Positions 7,665 to 15,749 of a DNA stretch of 35,451 nucleotides are shown piece after piece. The number at the start of each line of letters is the position of its first letter. Position 1 is the first letter of the stretch. The notes beneath the pieces are model-generated. The model was given only the letters and a program-made list of their open reading frames with translations. It did not search any database and was not told the DNA's origin. The DNA is from Microcaldota archaeon (GTDB lineage Archaea; Micrarchaeota; Micrarchaeia; Norongarragalinales; UBA8480). The translations under genes were made by a program, and so were the position numbers. Location: NCBI GenBank assembly GCA_013425325.1, contig JACCLL010000091.1:1-35451 (forward strand), given 5' to 3'.

Positions 7665-8660
7665 ATGAACGTAATGGTCGTCGGCGCGGGAATGATGGGT
7701 TTCAACCACGTACGCAACTTCAGCAGCTTCAACAACGTAAAGCACGTAATAGTCGTTGATTCGTCCGAGGAGGCGCTGAAGAAAGTCAGTTCATTGGGCC
7801 ACTGTGGCACGGTTTCCGCCTACAAGACCATAGAGGAAGCGCTGAAAAACGAAAACGTCGACGCGGCGACCATAATAGTTCCGACTAATTCTCACTACAA
7901 AGTAGCTTCAAGCATTATTGCCAAAGGAATTCCGACCCTGGTTGAAAAACCGATTACTGAAACCATTGAAGACGGAAAGAAACTGATTACTGAAGCCAAA
8001 GACTGCGGCGTCATGCTCATGGTAGGACACATAGAGCGATTCAACCCGGCAGTGCAAGCGCTGAAGAAAAACATTCACCATTTGGGCGTTCCTTTCTATG
8101 CGTCGGTGCACCGCTTCGGCGTTCCGACAGAACGCGATGTCGGTCCCGCTTTCATAGACCAAGCGGTTCACGATATTGACATATTAACTTTTTTAGTTGG
8201 TAAGTACCCCTCAGAAGTTAGCGCCGTTGAGGCGAGAATCGCCGACAAGAAGAGCAACGACTTGTGTTCCGCAATATTCGAGTTCGGTTCATTCACGGCA
8301 ACCGTTGAAGCAAACCGCGTCACTCCGATAAAAAGCCGCGAGTTAGTCATCTTAGGCACGGCTGGTGCCGCCAAGCTCGACTATATTTCGCAGGACTTGA
8401 CGATAATGCGTGCAGACCACGTAACTACAAAGTACAGCACTTTCGACGAAATAGTGCTACGAGTAGGCAGGGGCACGGAAATAAAGCCTTACTTCGTTAA
8501 AGACGAGCCGCTGAAACTCGAGTTAATGCATTTCTTGGACTGCGTGAAAAACAAGAAAGAACCCCTAACAACCGGAATGGACGGTTTGCACGCGCTCGCC
8601 GCGGCAGTAGCAGGAATGAAGGCGGCCAAGAGCGGAAAGCGCGAGTCTATCTGTATTTAA
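7665..8660 (+). CDS. Gfo/Idh/MocA-family oxidoreductase, likely UDP-GlcNAc(A) 3-dehydrogenase (WbpB-like)
   Basis: NAD(P)-dependent dehydrogenase of the Gfo/Idh/MocA family. It has the N-terminal Rossmann motif VVGAGMMGFNHVRNF, the family EKP motif in TLVEKPITET, GHIERFNPAV and the DQAVHDIDIL segment with the conserved D-x3-H-D. At 331 residues it is full length. The GHIERFNPA wording is typical of members that oxidise the C3 position of UDP-N-acetylhexosamine(uronate). In the window are homologs of the enzymes that would follow: aminotransferase (10385), N-acetyltransferase (12149), 2-epimerase (12818) and dehydrogenase (15746). I therefore infer a role in making a 2,3-diacetamido sugar. The exact substrate (UDP-GlcNAc or its uronate) cannot be read from the sequence. 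Confidence 0.9.
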   Translation: MNVMVVGAGMMGFNHVRNFSSFNNVKHVIVVDSSEEALKKVSSLGHCGTVSAYKTIEEALKNENVDAATIIVPTNSHYKVASSIIAKGIPTLVEKPITETIEDGKKLITEAKDCGVMLMVGHIERFNPAVQALKKNIHHLGVPFYASVHRFGVPTERDVGPAFIDQAVHDIDILTFLVGKYPSEVSAVEARIADKKSNDLCSAIFEFGSFTATVEANRVTPIKSRELVILGTAGAAKLDYISQDLTIMRADHVTTKYSTFDEIVLRVGRGTEIKPYFVKDEPLKLELMHFLDCVKNKKEPLTTGMDGLHALAAAVAGMKAAKSGKRESICI

Positions 8661-8661
8661 A
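8654..8661 (+). promoter_or_regulatory. Box A for a leaderless transcript, overlapping the upstream stop
   Basis: TATTTAAA is centred about 27 bases before ATG 8685 and includes the TAA stop of the Gfo/Idh gene. No Shine-Dalgarno-like site precedes the ATG, which fits a leaderless mRNA. Confidence 0.5.
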
Positions 8662-8684
8662 CCGCGAAAGGGCATGCTTTTGTT

Positions 8685-9605
8685 ATGAGGAATGCAATCT
8701 ATATTTTTAGTGACATGGAATCGCTCGAGCCAGACGAGGAAGCCGCTTTGCTAAAAAAACTTCCTCGTACGGGTCACGTGATTTACTTGGGTGACTTGGT
8801 TGGAAAGGCCAAGCTCGACAAGTGGGTGCGCGAACAAAAACTGGCGTTCATAAAAGAACATGCTGGAAAAATGGGTTTGTCGGAAGAACTACTGCGAAGA
8901 CTTGACTTGGTAAAACGAGGGTATTTTATTGAAACTTTGCCGCAGGCCGCGCAGAAAAGTATGCTTGAGGAGAGGGTGGCTGAAGGAATTAGGCGCTTTC
9001 GCGCCCTGCGGACGCTTTCTTCCGCGGACATATTAGCCGGAAACAAGGAAGTGCACGCTACTCAATTGGGGTATCCTGTAGATCGGCAATACAAAAAACT
9101 TGAAACTGATTCAGTGAGGTTCCATTGGCGGCCCACCAGCAGGGAAACTGAAAATTTGTTTGTGTTGGCGGTACCGTCTGGAAATTATGGCAAAATGCGG
9201 GTGGTTCTAAACAGACTGAAGAAAGAAGCGAGACGAGCGCAGGCAGAAGGCAAGGCAGTCGTTCTGTTAACCCACCACAATCCTTTTTTCGGTCCGTTTG
9301 GAATGGCTTTGAAGCCGCGACAAATAAAAGGAGTCGCCGTGCGTTTGATAAGCGAAGACGACCTCGGCCGCGCGAAGTTTTTGCGGCAATTGGCGCGCGA
9401 GATGCGCGCGGATTATATATTCTGCGGCCACCGCCACGAGCCCCTGTTCGGAAAGATGATTGGCGTCCTTCCTCAAGAACAGCATTCCTTCAAGTGGTTT
9501 ACCAAAATGGGGGGCGAGCGCAAGGAAGTGCCCGTGATTTACTTGCAAGAGGGCTTGGTGGCCCGCGTTTCTGACGAGCGTAGGCCTCGGATCGAGTTAT
9601 TCTAG
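8685..9605 (+). CDS. Calcineurin-like metallophosphoesterase with variant metal motifs
   Basis: Metal-dependent phosphoesterase fold; substrate unknown. The five family blocks appear in order: FSDMES near the N-terminus (normally DxH, here D-M-E), YLGDLVG, AGNKE (normally GNH[DE], here K in place of H), LLTHHNPF, and CGHRHEP (GHxH intact). About 80 mostly charged, helical residues are inserted between blocks 2 and 3. The altered first and third blocks mean activity may differ from classical members, though the remaining ligands are intact. It is 306 residues with no signal peptide, so cytoplasmic. It ends convergently with the HAD phosphatase, overlapping by 9 bases. Its location suggests a link to the sugar locus, but nothing in the sequence proves it. 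Confidence 0.78.
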   Translation: MRNAIYIFSDMESLEPDEEAALLKKLPRTGHVIYLGDLVGKAKLDKWVREQKLAFIKEHAGKMGLSEELLRRLDLVKRGYFIETLPQAAQKSMLEERVAEGIRRFRALRTLSSADILAGNKEVHATQLGYPVDRQYKKLETDSVRFHWRPTSRETENLFVLAVPSGNYGKMRVVLNRLKKEARRAQAEGKAVVLLTHHNPFFGPFGMALKPRQIKGVAVRLISEDDLGRAKFLRQLAREMRADYIFCGHRHEPLFGKMIGVLPQEQHSFKWFTKMGGERKEVPVIYLQEGLVARVSDERRPRIELF

Positions 9606-10262
9606 TCTGCGAACCAAGCGGCGCAGCTCATGTAAGTTCGAGACCGTGTGACGGGCGCCTGCTGCGCGAAGCTTTTCTTCGCTGCACGTTCCGCGCCTTC
9701 CCACGGTGATCGCGCCGAATTCTTTTCCGACGCGCATGTCCTCAGGCGCATCGCCTACGAAAACAATTTTGCTTGCGGGAACGCCGAATTTCTGCTGTAA
9801 GTGAGATAAGTGTGGCTTTCCCTTAGTGAACGCGCGTTTTTTTGTAGTCGTTCCGAGGACTTCGTTAAAATGGTATCGGATGCCATTTGCCGCAAGCAGC
9901 GAAGCAATACTTTCAGGATTGGCTGAACTAGAGATTGCAAGAGTATGGCCGTCTTCTGCTAGGCCGGCTAAGGCGGTTTTTACTTCCTTGAACAAGCCTG
10001 CTTTTTCTATTCGTCCTTTTAGAAGTTCAGAGTACCTGGCCTGCATCTGTTTCGCGAGGTTCTCGGGCGGCTGTCGGCCGAAGTACTCGCGGTACTCTCT
10101 TTCGAATACTTCGAAGTTGTTTCTCCCGCCTTCCCAATATCGTTCAACAGCATATCTTGATGGAAGGCTGGCTTTTTCTCTGCAGGCTTGGCCGAAAGCG
10201 CGGAGCTTTACTTTAACGCCTCTGTACAAAACGCCGTCCCAGTCGAATACGATTAATGCCAC
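9597..10262 (-). CDS. HAD-superfamily phosphatase (phosphoglycolate phosphatase-like)
   Basis: Haloacid dehalogenase fold hydrolase of 221 residues. Motif I is FDWDGVLYRG with the nucleophile and acid aspartates at 7 and 9. Motif II is ISSSANPES, the motif III lysine is in KGKPH, and motif IV is VFVGDAPEDM. A helical cap lies between motifs I and II. I chose GTG 10262 because it starts exactly at the first beta strand and lies about 27 bases after a TTTAAA box A. An in-frame ATG at 10376 would add 38 unconserved residues, and the longest frame would overlap the aminotransferase by 100 bases. The gene follows the aminotransferase on the same strand. It could dephosphorylate a sugar phosphate; the substrate is unknown. 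Confidence 0.85.
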   Translation of the reverse strand: MALIVFDWDGVLYRGVKVKLRAFGQACREKASLPSRYAVERYWEGGRNNFEVFEREYREYFGRQPPENLAKQMQARYSELLKGRIEKAGLFKEVKTALAGLAEDGHTLAISSSANPESIASLLAANGIRYHFNEVLGTTTKKRAFTKGKPHLSHLQQKFGVPASKIVFVGDAPEDMRVGKEFGAITVGRRGTCSEEKLRAAGARHTVSNLHELRRLVRRLE

Positions 10263-10286
10263 GCTAATAAGTTCAAGCCCGTGTTT

Positions 10287-10293
10287 TTTAAAC
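10287..10293 (-). promoter_or_regulatory. Internal box A deciding the HAD phosphatase start
   Basis: On the minus strand TTTAAAAAA is centred near 10290, 27 to 28 bases upstream of GTG 10262, the spacing expected for a leaderless archaeal transcript. It supports the short start over the in-frame ATG at 10376, and means the phosphatase can be expressed apart from the upstream operon. Confidence 0.5.
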
Positions 10294-10384
10294 GCTTTTG
10301 AAAGAAGAGGCGATCTTCTCGGCACAAGCCTTACGCTCGTAGGAATAGTACTCGTGGTCGCCGGCGCGTTGCTCATCTTAGTAG

Positions 10385-11467
10385 CTAGGCCTCTGCGTAA
10401 AATGCCGTTACCGATTCCGCGACTTTGTGCACGTCTTCTTCCGAAAGCGACGGGTGCACTGGAAGGGATAAGACTTCTTTGCAAATCTTTTCAGTAGTTG
10501 GACAGCTTCCCTTGGCTTCAAGCACGGGGATCGAATGCAGCGGCGTTGGGTAGAATACCGCGTTTCCGATTCCTGCGGCGTCCAAATGCGCCTTCAATCC
10601 GTCTCGGTTTTCGGCTTTTAGGGTGTACTGGTGGTATACGTGGAACGCGCGTTCGTCGCAGAACGGCGTCTTGACTTGCTTGACTTTCTTCAGCAAGTCG
10701 TTCAGCATTTCCGCGTTTTTTCGGCGTTTTTCGGTCCAGCCATCGAGTTTTTTCAGCTGCTCCAAGCCGATTGCCGCGCCGACGCCGGTCATGCGGTAGT
10801 TGTAGCCCACGAATAGGTATTCGTAGCGGGCGCGCATTCCGACATTGCGGATTATTCGCGCGTTTGCAGCCAGTTCGTCGTTGTCGGTTAGAATGGCTCC
10901 GCCTTCCATGGTAGTCATGTTCTTGGTTGGATAGAATGACAGGCACGCGGCGTCGTCGTTGAAGTTGCGGCTTCCTTTCCATTTCGCGCCTATTGCCTGG
11001 CAGTTGTCGCTAATGACTTTGGCGCCAGCCGCGTGCGCGGCGTCGACTATTGCGTCGACGTCGTATGCCTGGCCGTACAATGAAACTGGTATTACTGCCT
11101 TGGCCTTGCCTTTTTTCAGTTCTTTGACTGTCTTGTCGGGGTTCATGTTGAACGTCTTCTTGTCAACGTCAATGTACTTCGTTTTAGCACGGACGTACTT
11201 CGTGACGTTTGCTGTTGCAATGAACGAAAAGTCGGGAATCAGGACTTCGTCCTTCTCCTTTATTCCTGCCGCTAGAAGCGCGACGTGTAAGGCAGCAGTG
11301 CCGCTGTTTAATGCAATGGCGTGCTTGTACTGACAGTATTGCGCCAGTGCTTTCTCGAATTCCTCGACTTTCGGGCCGTGAGTCAGTTGTCCCGAGCGCA
11401 GGACTTGCATTGCGTGATTGACTTCCTCGTCGCCGATGATTGGTTTTGCTATTGGAATTCCACTCAT
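10385..11467 (-). CDS. DegT/DnrJ/EryC1-family PLP aminotransferase (WbpE-like)
   Basis: Sugar-nucleotide aminotransferase of fold type I, 360 residues. It starts IPIAKPIIGDEEV, has ALNSGTAALHVALLAAG for PLP phosphate binding, DNCQAIGAK for the pyridine-ring Asp, and SFYPTKNMTTMEGG with the Schiff-base lysine at residue 182. RNVGMRARYEY and the GYNYRMTGVGAAIGLEQL segment are typical. Family members transaminate a keto-sugar with glutamate; with a Gfo/Idh 3-dehydrogenase and a matching N-acetyltransferase nearby, 3-amination of UDP-3-keto-GlcNAcA is the best guess. The ATG at 11467 follows GGAAGTGAG and lies 13 bases after the HD-like gene, so it belongs to a minus-strand operon from 13942 down to here. 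Confidence 0.93.
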   Translation of the reverse strand: MSGIPIAKPIIGDEEVNHAMQVLRSGQLTHGPKVEEFEKALAQYCQYKHAIALNSGTAALHVALLAAGIKEKDEVLIPDFSFIATANVTKYVRAKTKYIDVDKKTFNMNPDKTVKELKKGKAKAVIPVSLYGQAYDVDAIVDAAHAAGAKVISDNCQAIGAKWKGSRNFNDDAACLSFYPTKNMTTMEGGAILTDNDELAANARIIRNVGMRARYEYLFVGYNYRMTGVGAAIGLEQLKKLDGWTEKRRKNAEMLNDLLKKVKQVKTPFCDERAFHVYHQYTLKAENRDGLKAHLDAAGIGNAVFYPTPLHSIPVLEAKGSCPTTEKICKEVLSLPVHPSLSEEDVHKVAESVTAFYAEA

Positions 11468-11480
11468 TTTCTCACTTCCT

Positions 11481-12146
11481 TCACTTGTTTCGTGACTGGT
11501 TAATTTTTTCTGCTATTTTAGAAAGGTTAATTCCTCTTTCCGCAAGCCAGCGTGCTAGGGGTAACACTCCGTTAGAGTATTCTTCTTGCAGGAACTTGCG
11601 TCGCGATTCCGCGGTTTCTTGCGGAAGCCGTTTTTCTTCGATTTGACGCAGGTTTAGTCCAAGTATTTGTTCCGGAGTTTGGACAGAGTGCTTCCATTCG
11701 CCGTTTTTTTCATCGCCCCAAGTCATGTACCCGCCTATCAGGAAGGGAATTTCTTCAGTTCTAAGATGTGGTAATACTCCCGGTTTGCCTAGAGAGTAGT
11801 ATTTCGTGACCATTGTACTTAGTTCTTTTGCGTCAAGAACCCGTCGCAGATACTCTTTTGTCACCAGCGTGTGCCGGAGTTCTTTTGTTGCGCCGACGTT
11901 TTGTGTACTTCCTATTCCAAGGTGGCGGAACATCGGCCGCGCCAAGTGCGCTGCATCAACCAGTTCGCGGTTTAGCGGAATCCCCTGCTTTTCCATCTCT
12001 TCGGCAATTGCGTTGCTTACTTCTCTTGCCAATAAAGCCTGAGCTTTTACGGAAGCGTAGCGGGCGGGCATTTTTTCCAAACTTGCGGTAAGAACCCGTC
12101 TTTCTGGAATTCTTGTCTTGCCGTATGATTTGAAGGATAGCCCCAT
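11481..12146 (-). CDS. Degenerate HD-domain-like protein (paralog 2)
   Basis: A 221-residue paralog of the protein at 6935-7615; function not recognised. The shared blocks are LLAREVSNAIAEEMEKQG, LNRELVDAAHLARPMFRH, HTLVTKEYLRRV, MVTKYYSLGKPGVLPHL, FLIGGYMTWGDE and EEYSNGVLPLARWLA. The arrangement matches an HD-superfamily helical bundle, but the HD dyad is replaced by A-R in AAHLARP, as in paralog 1. The His in the following helix is retained in both copies. Here the gene is inside an operon, 2 bases after the N-acetyltransferase stop and 13 bases before the aminotransferase, so it is certainly co-expressed with nucleotide-sugar enzymes. A structural or regulatory partner of those enzymes is my inference. 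Confidence 0.72.
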   Translation of the reverse strand: MGLSFKSYGKTRIPERRVLTASLEKMPARYASVKAQALLAREVSNAIAEEMEKQGIPLNRELVDAAHLARPMFRHLGIGSTQNVGATKELRHTLVTKEYLRRVLDAKELSTMVTKYYSLGKPGVLPHLRTEEIPFLIGGYMTWGDEKNGEWKHSVQTPEQILGLNLRQIEEKRLPQETAESRRKFLQEEYSNGVLPLARWLAERGINLSKIAEKINQSRNK

Positions 12147-12148
12147 TT

Positions 12149-12784
12149 TTACCGCGTTGACTTAATTTTAGAGTAGTCGCTTGCTTTGACAGTAAATTCT
12201 TCGCCGCACTTCGGGCACTTCAGTAGAACTTCGCTGCCTTTCTCGCTTTTTTTCTCGGCTTTTTGGCCGCACTTGCACACGAAGCCCTTCAGTCGTGCGG
12301 GGTTTCCCATTACGAGGCCGTGCGCGGGGACATCGTGCGTCACGACTGAACCCATTCCCACGAGCGCCCATTCACCAATGGTCCGGCCGGGGCCTATTGT
12401 GGCGTTGGCGCCTATTGCCGCTCCCTTCTTGACCGTGGTCGTGTCTATTGTCCATCCCGCGCCGCTTGCCGCGCCTCCTTTTAGGGTTTCGTCGGGGTTG
12501 ATTGCGCGGGGATAGCGGTCGTTGGTCAGGCACGCGTGGGGGCCGATGAACACTCCGTCTTCAACCACTGTTTTAGTAAAGAGAGAAACGTTGTTCTGGA
12601 TTTTTACTTTGTTGCCGATGCGGCACTGCGAGTCAATTGAAACGCCTTTGGCTATGACGCAGTTCTTTCCTATTTCCACGTCGTCGCGTATCTGCGCCCA
12701 GTTCCAAACGCTCGTGCCCGCACCGAGTTTCGCTTTGGGCGAGACTTCGGCGGTTGCGTGAATATGAACTTTTTCTAAAGTCAA
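12149..12784 (-). CDS. Left-handed beta-helix N-acetyltransferase with C-terminal zinc ribbon (WbpD-like)
   Basis: Hexapeptide-repeat acyltransferase, 211 residues. Repeats run from about residue 5 to 165 and include AEVSPKAKLGAGTSVWNWA, IGKNCVIAKGVSID, IGNKVKIQNNVSLF, IGANATIGPGRTIGEWALVG and the terminal GNPARLKGFVC. The C-terminus has C-x-C and C-x-x-C pairs (VCKCG, KCPKCG), a zinc-ribbon-like tail that I recall in this subfamily. Such enzymes N-acetylate the 3-amino group of UDP-2-acetamido-3-amino-glucuronate. Start is TTG 12784 with a GGTGAT site at 12795-12790. The operon neighbours, 2-epimerase upstream and aminotransferase downstream, agree with this role. Confidence 0.92.
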   Translation of the reverse strand: MTLEKVHIHATAEVSPKAKLGAGTSVWNWAQIRDDVEIGKNCVIAKGVSIDSQCRIGNKVKIQNNVSLFTKTVVEDGVFIGPHACLTNDRYPRAINPDETLKGGAASGAGWTIDTTTVKKGAAIGANATIGPGRTIGEWALVGMGSVVTHDVPAHGLVMGNPARLKGFVCKCGQKAEKKSEKGSEVLLKCPKCGEEFTVKASDYSKIKSTR

Positions 12785-12817
12785 TCAAAATCACCTTTTC
12801 CTTTTAGAACAAATAAT

Positions 12818-13942
12818 TTACAATAATCCCTTAATTACTTCATCAACTATCTGACGTGCCGCAAAACCGTTGCCGTACGGGTTAGGCCAACTTTTCGCTG
12901 ACTGAATTGTTCCGAATGCTTTTTTTATTTCGTTTTTTTCCACTCCTCCGAGAATCGCGCCTCCGGCACTGATTGATTCTGGGCGGTCACTTGATTTTCT
13001 TAGGACGACGCAAGGAATTCCTAGAGTGCAAGCTTCTTCTTGAACGCCGCCCGAATCTGTTAGTATGCATGCTGCTGATTTTTGAAGCAAGAGAAATTCG
13101 AGATAACCTGGAGGATCAATTATTTTTATTCCTTTTGTAGTCAATCCGAATTCTTCCACCCGCTTTCTTGTTCGGGGGTGAATTGGATAAATTACTTTCT
13201 TGTTAGTTTCCGTGCTTATTTCTCTGAACGCTTCTAAAAATTCCTTCAAAACTTCTGGACGATCCACGTTTTCGGCTCGGTGGGCGGTTACTAGTAGGTA
13301 TTCTTTTGGTTTTAGACCTAATGATTCAACATAGTTTGGAAAAGTTTCTTCGGCAAGGTCAAGATTTTGCTTTGTTGCATCTACGCTAGTATTTCCAGTA
13401 ACGAATATTTTTGGGGTAAAAGGGCCTCGCCAAGTTATCATTTCTTTAAGTCCAATGCCTTCTCTCCTCAGATTAAGTTTTGCTTCGTTTGTTGGGGGAA
13501 AAAGGTAGTCGCTTATGTGGTCGACTATTATGCGATTAGCTTCTTCAGGCATGCGCCTATCAAAGGAGCGTAAGCCTGCTTCTATGTGCGCTATAAGTAT
13601 TCCTATTTTGTGTGCCGCAATAGCGGACGCAAGAACGGTATTGGTATCGCCTTGAACAAAAAGGACATCTGGTTTTTCTTTTAGGAGAATTTCTTCCATC
13701 TCCTGCATCATTTGGGCGATTTGTTTAGCGTTAGAAGCAGATCTGACTCCTAAGTTGTATTTTGGTTTGGGTAGTTCTAGTTCTTCAAAAAAAATTCGAT
13801 CCATTTCGTAGGAATAGTGCTGATTGGAATGAATTATGAAGTAGTCTGCTGCTCTAGCTTCGAGTTCTCGAATCACTGGAGAAAGTTTTATTATCTCTGG
13901 CCGAGTGCCAAGCGCAATAGCTATCTTCAATGAATCCCCCAT
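12818..13942 (-). CDS. wecB: UDP-N-acetylglucosamine 2-epimerase, non-hydrolysing (WecB/WbpI-like)
   Basis: Interconverts UDP-GlcNAc and UDP-ManNAc, or the same change on the 3-acetamido uronate as in WbpI. Diagnostic segments are ALGTRPEIIKLSPVI at the start, SNQHYSYEMD, VQGDTNTVLASAIAA, HIEAGLRSFDRRMPEEANR, VTGNTSVDA, VTAHRAENVD and LTDSGGVQEEA. It is full length (374 residues). The annotated ATG 13942 is possible, but TTG 13930 matches the usual family beginning (KIAIALGTRPE) and lies about 30 bases from the shared TTTAAA box, fitting a leaderless start. This is the first gene of the minus-strand operon continuing into the acetyltransferase, HD-like protein and aminotransferase. WecB versus WbpI cannot be settled from sequence. 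Confidence 0.93.
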   Translation of the reverse strand: MGDSLKIAIALGTRPEIIKLSPVIRELEARAADYFIIHSNQHYSYEMDRIFFEELELPKPKYNLGVRSASNAKQIAQMMQEMEEILLKEKPDVLFVQGDTNTVLASAIAAHKIGILIAHIEAGLRSFDRRMPEEANRIIVDHISDYLFPPTNEAKLNLRREGIGLKEMITWRGPFTPKIFVTGNTSVDATKQNLDLAEETFPNYVESLGLKPKEYLLVTAHRAENVDRPEVLKEFLEAFREISTETNKKVIYPIHPRTRKRVEEFGLTTKGIKIIDPPGYLEFLLLQKSAACILTDSGGVQEEACTLGIPCVVLRKSSDRPESISAGGAILGGVEKNEIKKAFGTIQSAKSWPNPYGNGFAARQIVDEVIKGLL

Positions 13943-13957
13943 GTAAATTCCAATAGA

Positions 13958-13963
13958 TTTAAA
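13958..13963. promoter_or_regulatory. Symmetrical TTTAAA box shared by two divergent genes
   Basis: TTTAAA is its own reverse complement. Its centre is 29 bases from ATG 13990 on plus and 30 bases from TTG 13930 on minus. Only 47 bases separate the two annotated starts, so one box may direct two opposed leaderless transcripts, the 2-epimerase operon and the NodB-like gene. Confidence 0.5.
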
Positions 13964-13989
13964 GCCCGTAACAACAATTAAACATTGTT

Positions 13990-14820
13990 ATGTTTAAAAA
14001 AACAATAAGAACAGGGGCTTCTCTGGTAGCGCCGTTCATGTGGAAGCATTTTCTAAAACCAGTCGGGCATAAGTGGAAAGGCAAAAACGTTGCGGTAACC
14101 CTTTCTTTTAACTACGAGTGTCCTGATGATGTCGAACAAATTCCTAAAATTTGTGAGCTTTTTTCGTCTTATGGTTTTGAGGCCACTCACGCTTGTACGG
14201 GTAGGCTTGTACAGGATTTTCCAAAAAATCACTTGTTGATTGTTGAAAAAAAACACGAAATAATAAACCATGCATTTAGCAGCCCTTCGCAGTATCTAAG
14301 TAGGCTAAGCACTGATGAAATAGCGAAGGAAATAACGGGTTTCGAAAAGGTCTCTGAAAACGTGCTGGGATTGAGGCCGAAAGGATTTCGTTGTCCAAAT
14401 TTCGGTATGGGCAATGATGTGCGTGTTTATGAAATACTAGAAGAGAGGCGCTATGTTTACTCGTCTTCTACAAACCTTACTGCCACGCCAAACAGTGGTC
14501 TTCCCTATAACCCATCGCGAAAAGACTTTCTTAAAAAAGGAGACATGCCGTTGTTAGAATTGCCGGTCATGGCTTGTCCTTCTCACTTTTATCCTCTGTT
14601 TGACGACTGGCACTGTTTCAGGGGCAAAATACATGAAAAGGATTTCATTGCAACGTTCAATAAAGCATTAGACTTGGGGGAGAAATACAACCTTTACCTG
14701 AATTTCAGTTTTCATGCTCGCTTTATCACTACTAATCTTGAAAGTTTACTTCGTTCGCTTGCCGAAAGGGACGCTTTAGTTGTTACTTGTCTTGATGCCG
14801 TGAATCTGGTGCAGCATTAA
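13990..14820 (+). CDS. NodB/polysaccharide deacetylase-like protein, probable inactive paralog
   Basis: Member of the NodB-fold carbohydrate esterase 4 superfamily (276 residues) and a clear paralog of the protein at 18292-19143. The active-site blocks are altered. Motif 1, FDYD in the paralog, reads FNYE (residues 40-43), losing the base Asp. Motif 2, NHTQNH in the paralog, reads NHAFSS: His94 is kept but the second His is Ser98. Motif 3 is FRCPNFG, keeping Arg. Late in the protein it has SFHARF with a His where the paralog has Asp. No signal peptide is clear; a basic, weakly hydrophobic N-terminus may associate with the membrane. It probably does not deacetylate alone; a partner or binding role is inferred. 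Confidence 0.82.
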   Translation: MFKKTIRTGASLVAPFMWKHFLKPVGHKWKGKNVAVTLSFNYECPDDVEQIPKICELFSSYGFEATHACTGRLVQDFPKNHLLIVEKKHEIINHAFSSPSQYLSRLSTDEIAKEITGFEKVSENVLGLRPKGFRCPNFGMGNDVRVYEILEERRYVYSSSTNLTATPNSGLPYNPSRKDFLKKGDMPLLELPVMACPSHFYPLFDDWHCFRGKIHEKDFIATFNKALDLGEKYNLYLNFSFHARFITTNLESLLRSLAERDALVVTCLDAVNLVQH

Positions 14821-15749
14821 ATTGACTTTGGGTTTGTTTTGTCAAACCACTGCCAACTTATTTCAAGTCCTTTTTCAAGAGTGACCGAAGGCGTGAAGCC
14901 CAACAATTTTTTACATTTTTCGGTTGATGTAATACGGTGGCGTATGCGGTCCCAAGAACGGCGCGGTATTGTTTTAGTTCCTGCGTCAGAATGACTAACT
15001 TCTAAAATTGTTTCCGCTAATTTTTTTACTGATACGGCATTACCGCTTCCGACGTTTATCGATTCTCCCTGTGCCTCCTTCTTTTCGGCTGCGCGGACGA
15101 ATGCTTCCGCGACATCGTCTATAAAAGTATAGTCGCGGGTGTCTGAGCCGTCTCCCATTATGGGTAATGGAACTCCTTCCTTTGCCATACGCATAAAATT
15201 TGGGATAACGCTTCGGTACTGGCCGGGCCTGTCCCTAGGGCCATAAACATTAAACAGTCTAAGCGATACGGTTTCCAAATTTTCATTGTCATTAAAGAAC
15301 TTGCAGTAGTATTCGCCGAGCAACTTCGTGATTGCATAGGGAGTTTCGGGTTTTTTTAATAAATCTTCCGCCATTTTTCCTTCGTATGGGCCGTAAACAC
15401 AAGATGAGGAAGCGTAGACCACTCGTTTAATTCCGTTGCGTTTGCTTGCCTGAAGCACGTTTAAAGTGCCTTTACCGTTGATGTCTAAGTCTTCTTGTGG
15501 GTCATCAACCGATCGCTGGTTAGCAAAATTTGCTGCGATATGAAATACTATTTCACAGTCATGCATAGTCTTTTCAAGCAGGGGTAAGTTTCGTATGTCC
15601 CCTTCTACAAATTCTATATTTTTTGGAAGATTTTCTCTTGAACCTTGCACTAGGTTGTCAAAGGCAATTACTTCCCATCCTTTTTCCAGCAAGCGACTGC
15701 AAAGATTAGCGCCAATAAAGCCCGCCCCGCCGGTAACTAGTGTCTTCAT
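14817..15749 (-). CDS. NAD-dependent nucleotide-sugar epimerase (extended SDR, GalE-like, second copy)
   Basis: Extended SDR of 310 residues. It has TLVTGGAGFIGANLCSRL at the N-terminus, FDNLVQGSRENL, FVEGDIRN, VFHIAANFANQRSV, YASSSCVYGP, the catalytic PYAITK (Y-x3-K), RLFNVYGPRDRPGQY and YTFIDDVAEAF. It is related to but clearly different from the epimerase at 5032. It would epimerise or dehydrate a UDP-sugar; C4 epimerisation of a UDP-GlcNAc-type substrate is the usual role of this subgroup. Its ATG overlaps the stop of the WecC-like gene upstream (ATGA), so the two are translationally coupled. It meets the NodB-like gene tail-to-tail with a 4-base overlap. Confidence 0.92.
   Translation of the reverse strand: MKTLVTGGAGFIGANLCSRLLEKGWEVIAFDNLVQGSRENLPKNIEFVEGDIRNLPLLEKTMHDCEIVFHIAANFANQRSVDDPQEDLDINGKGTLNVLQASKRNGIKRVVYASSSCVYGPYEGKMAEDLLKKPETPYAITKLLGEYYCKFFNDNENLETVSLRLFNVYGPRDRPGQYRSVIPNFMRMAKEGVPLPIMGDGSDTRDYTFIDDVAEAFVRAAEKKEAQGESINVGSGNAVSVKKLAETILEVSHSDAGTKTIPRRSWDRIRHRITSTEKCKKLLGFTPSVTLEKGLEISWQWFDKTNPKSI

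Noticed and set aside
9597-10484. Longer 295-residue reading of the HAD phosphatase
   Set aside because: The extra 74 residues overlap the aminotransferase gene by 100 bases and are not family-like; GTG 10262 fits the fold start and a box A at the right spacing.
9826-10497. 223-residue plus-strand open frame
   Set aside because: Antisense to the HAD and aminotransferase genes; no recognisable domain and no ribosome binding site.
10518-10982. 154-residue minus-strand frame inside the aminotransferase
   Set aside because: Shadow frame, highly basic, within a gene with complete DegT motifs.
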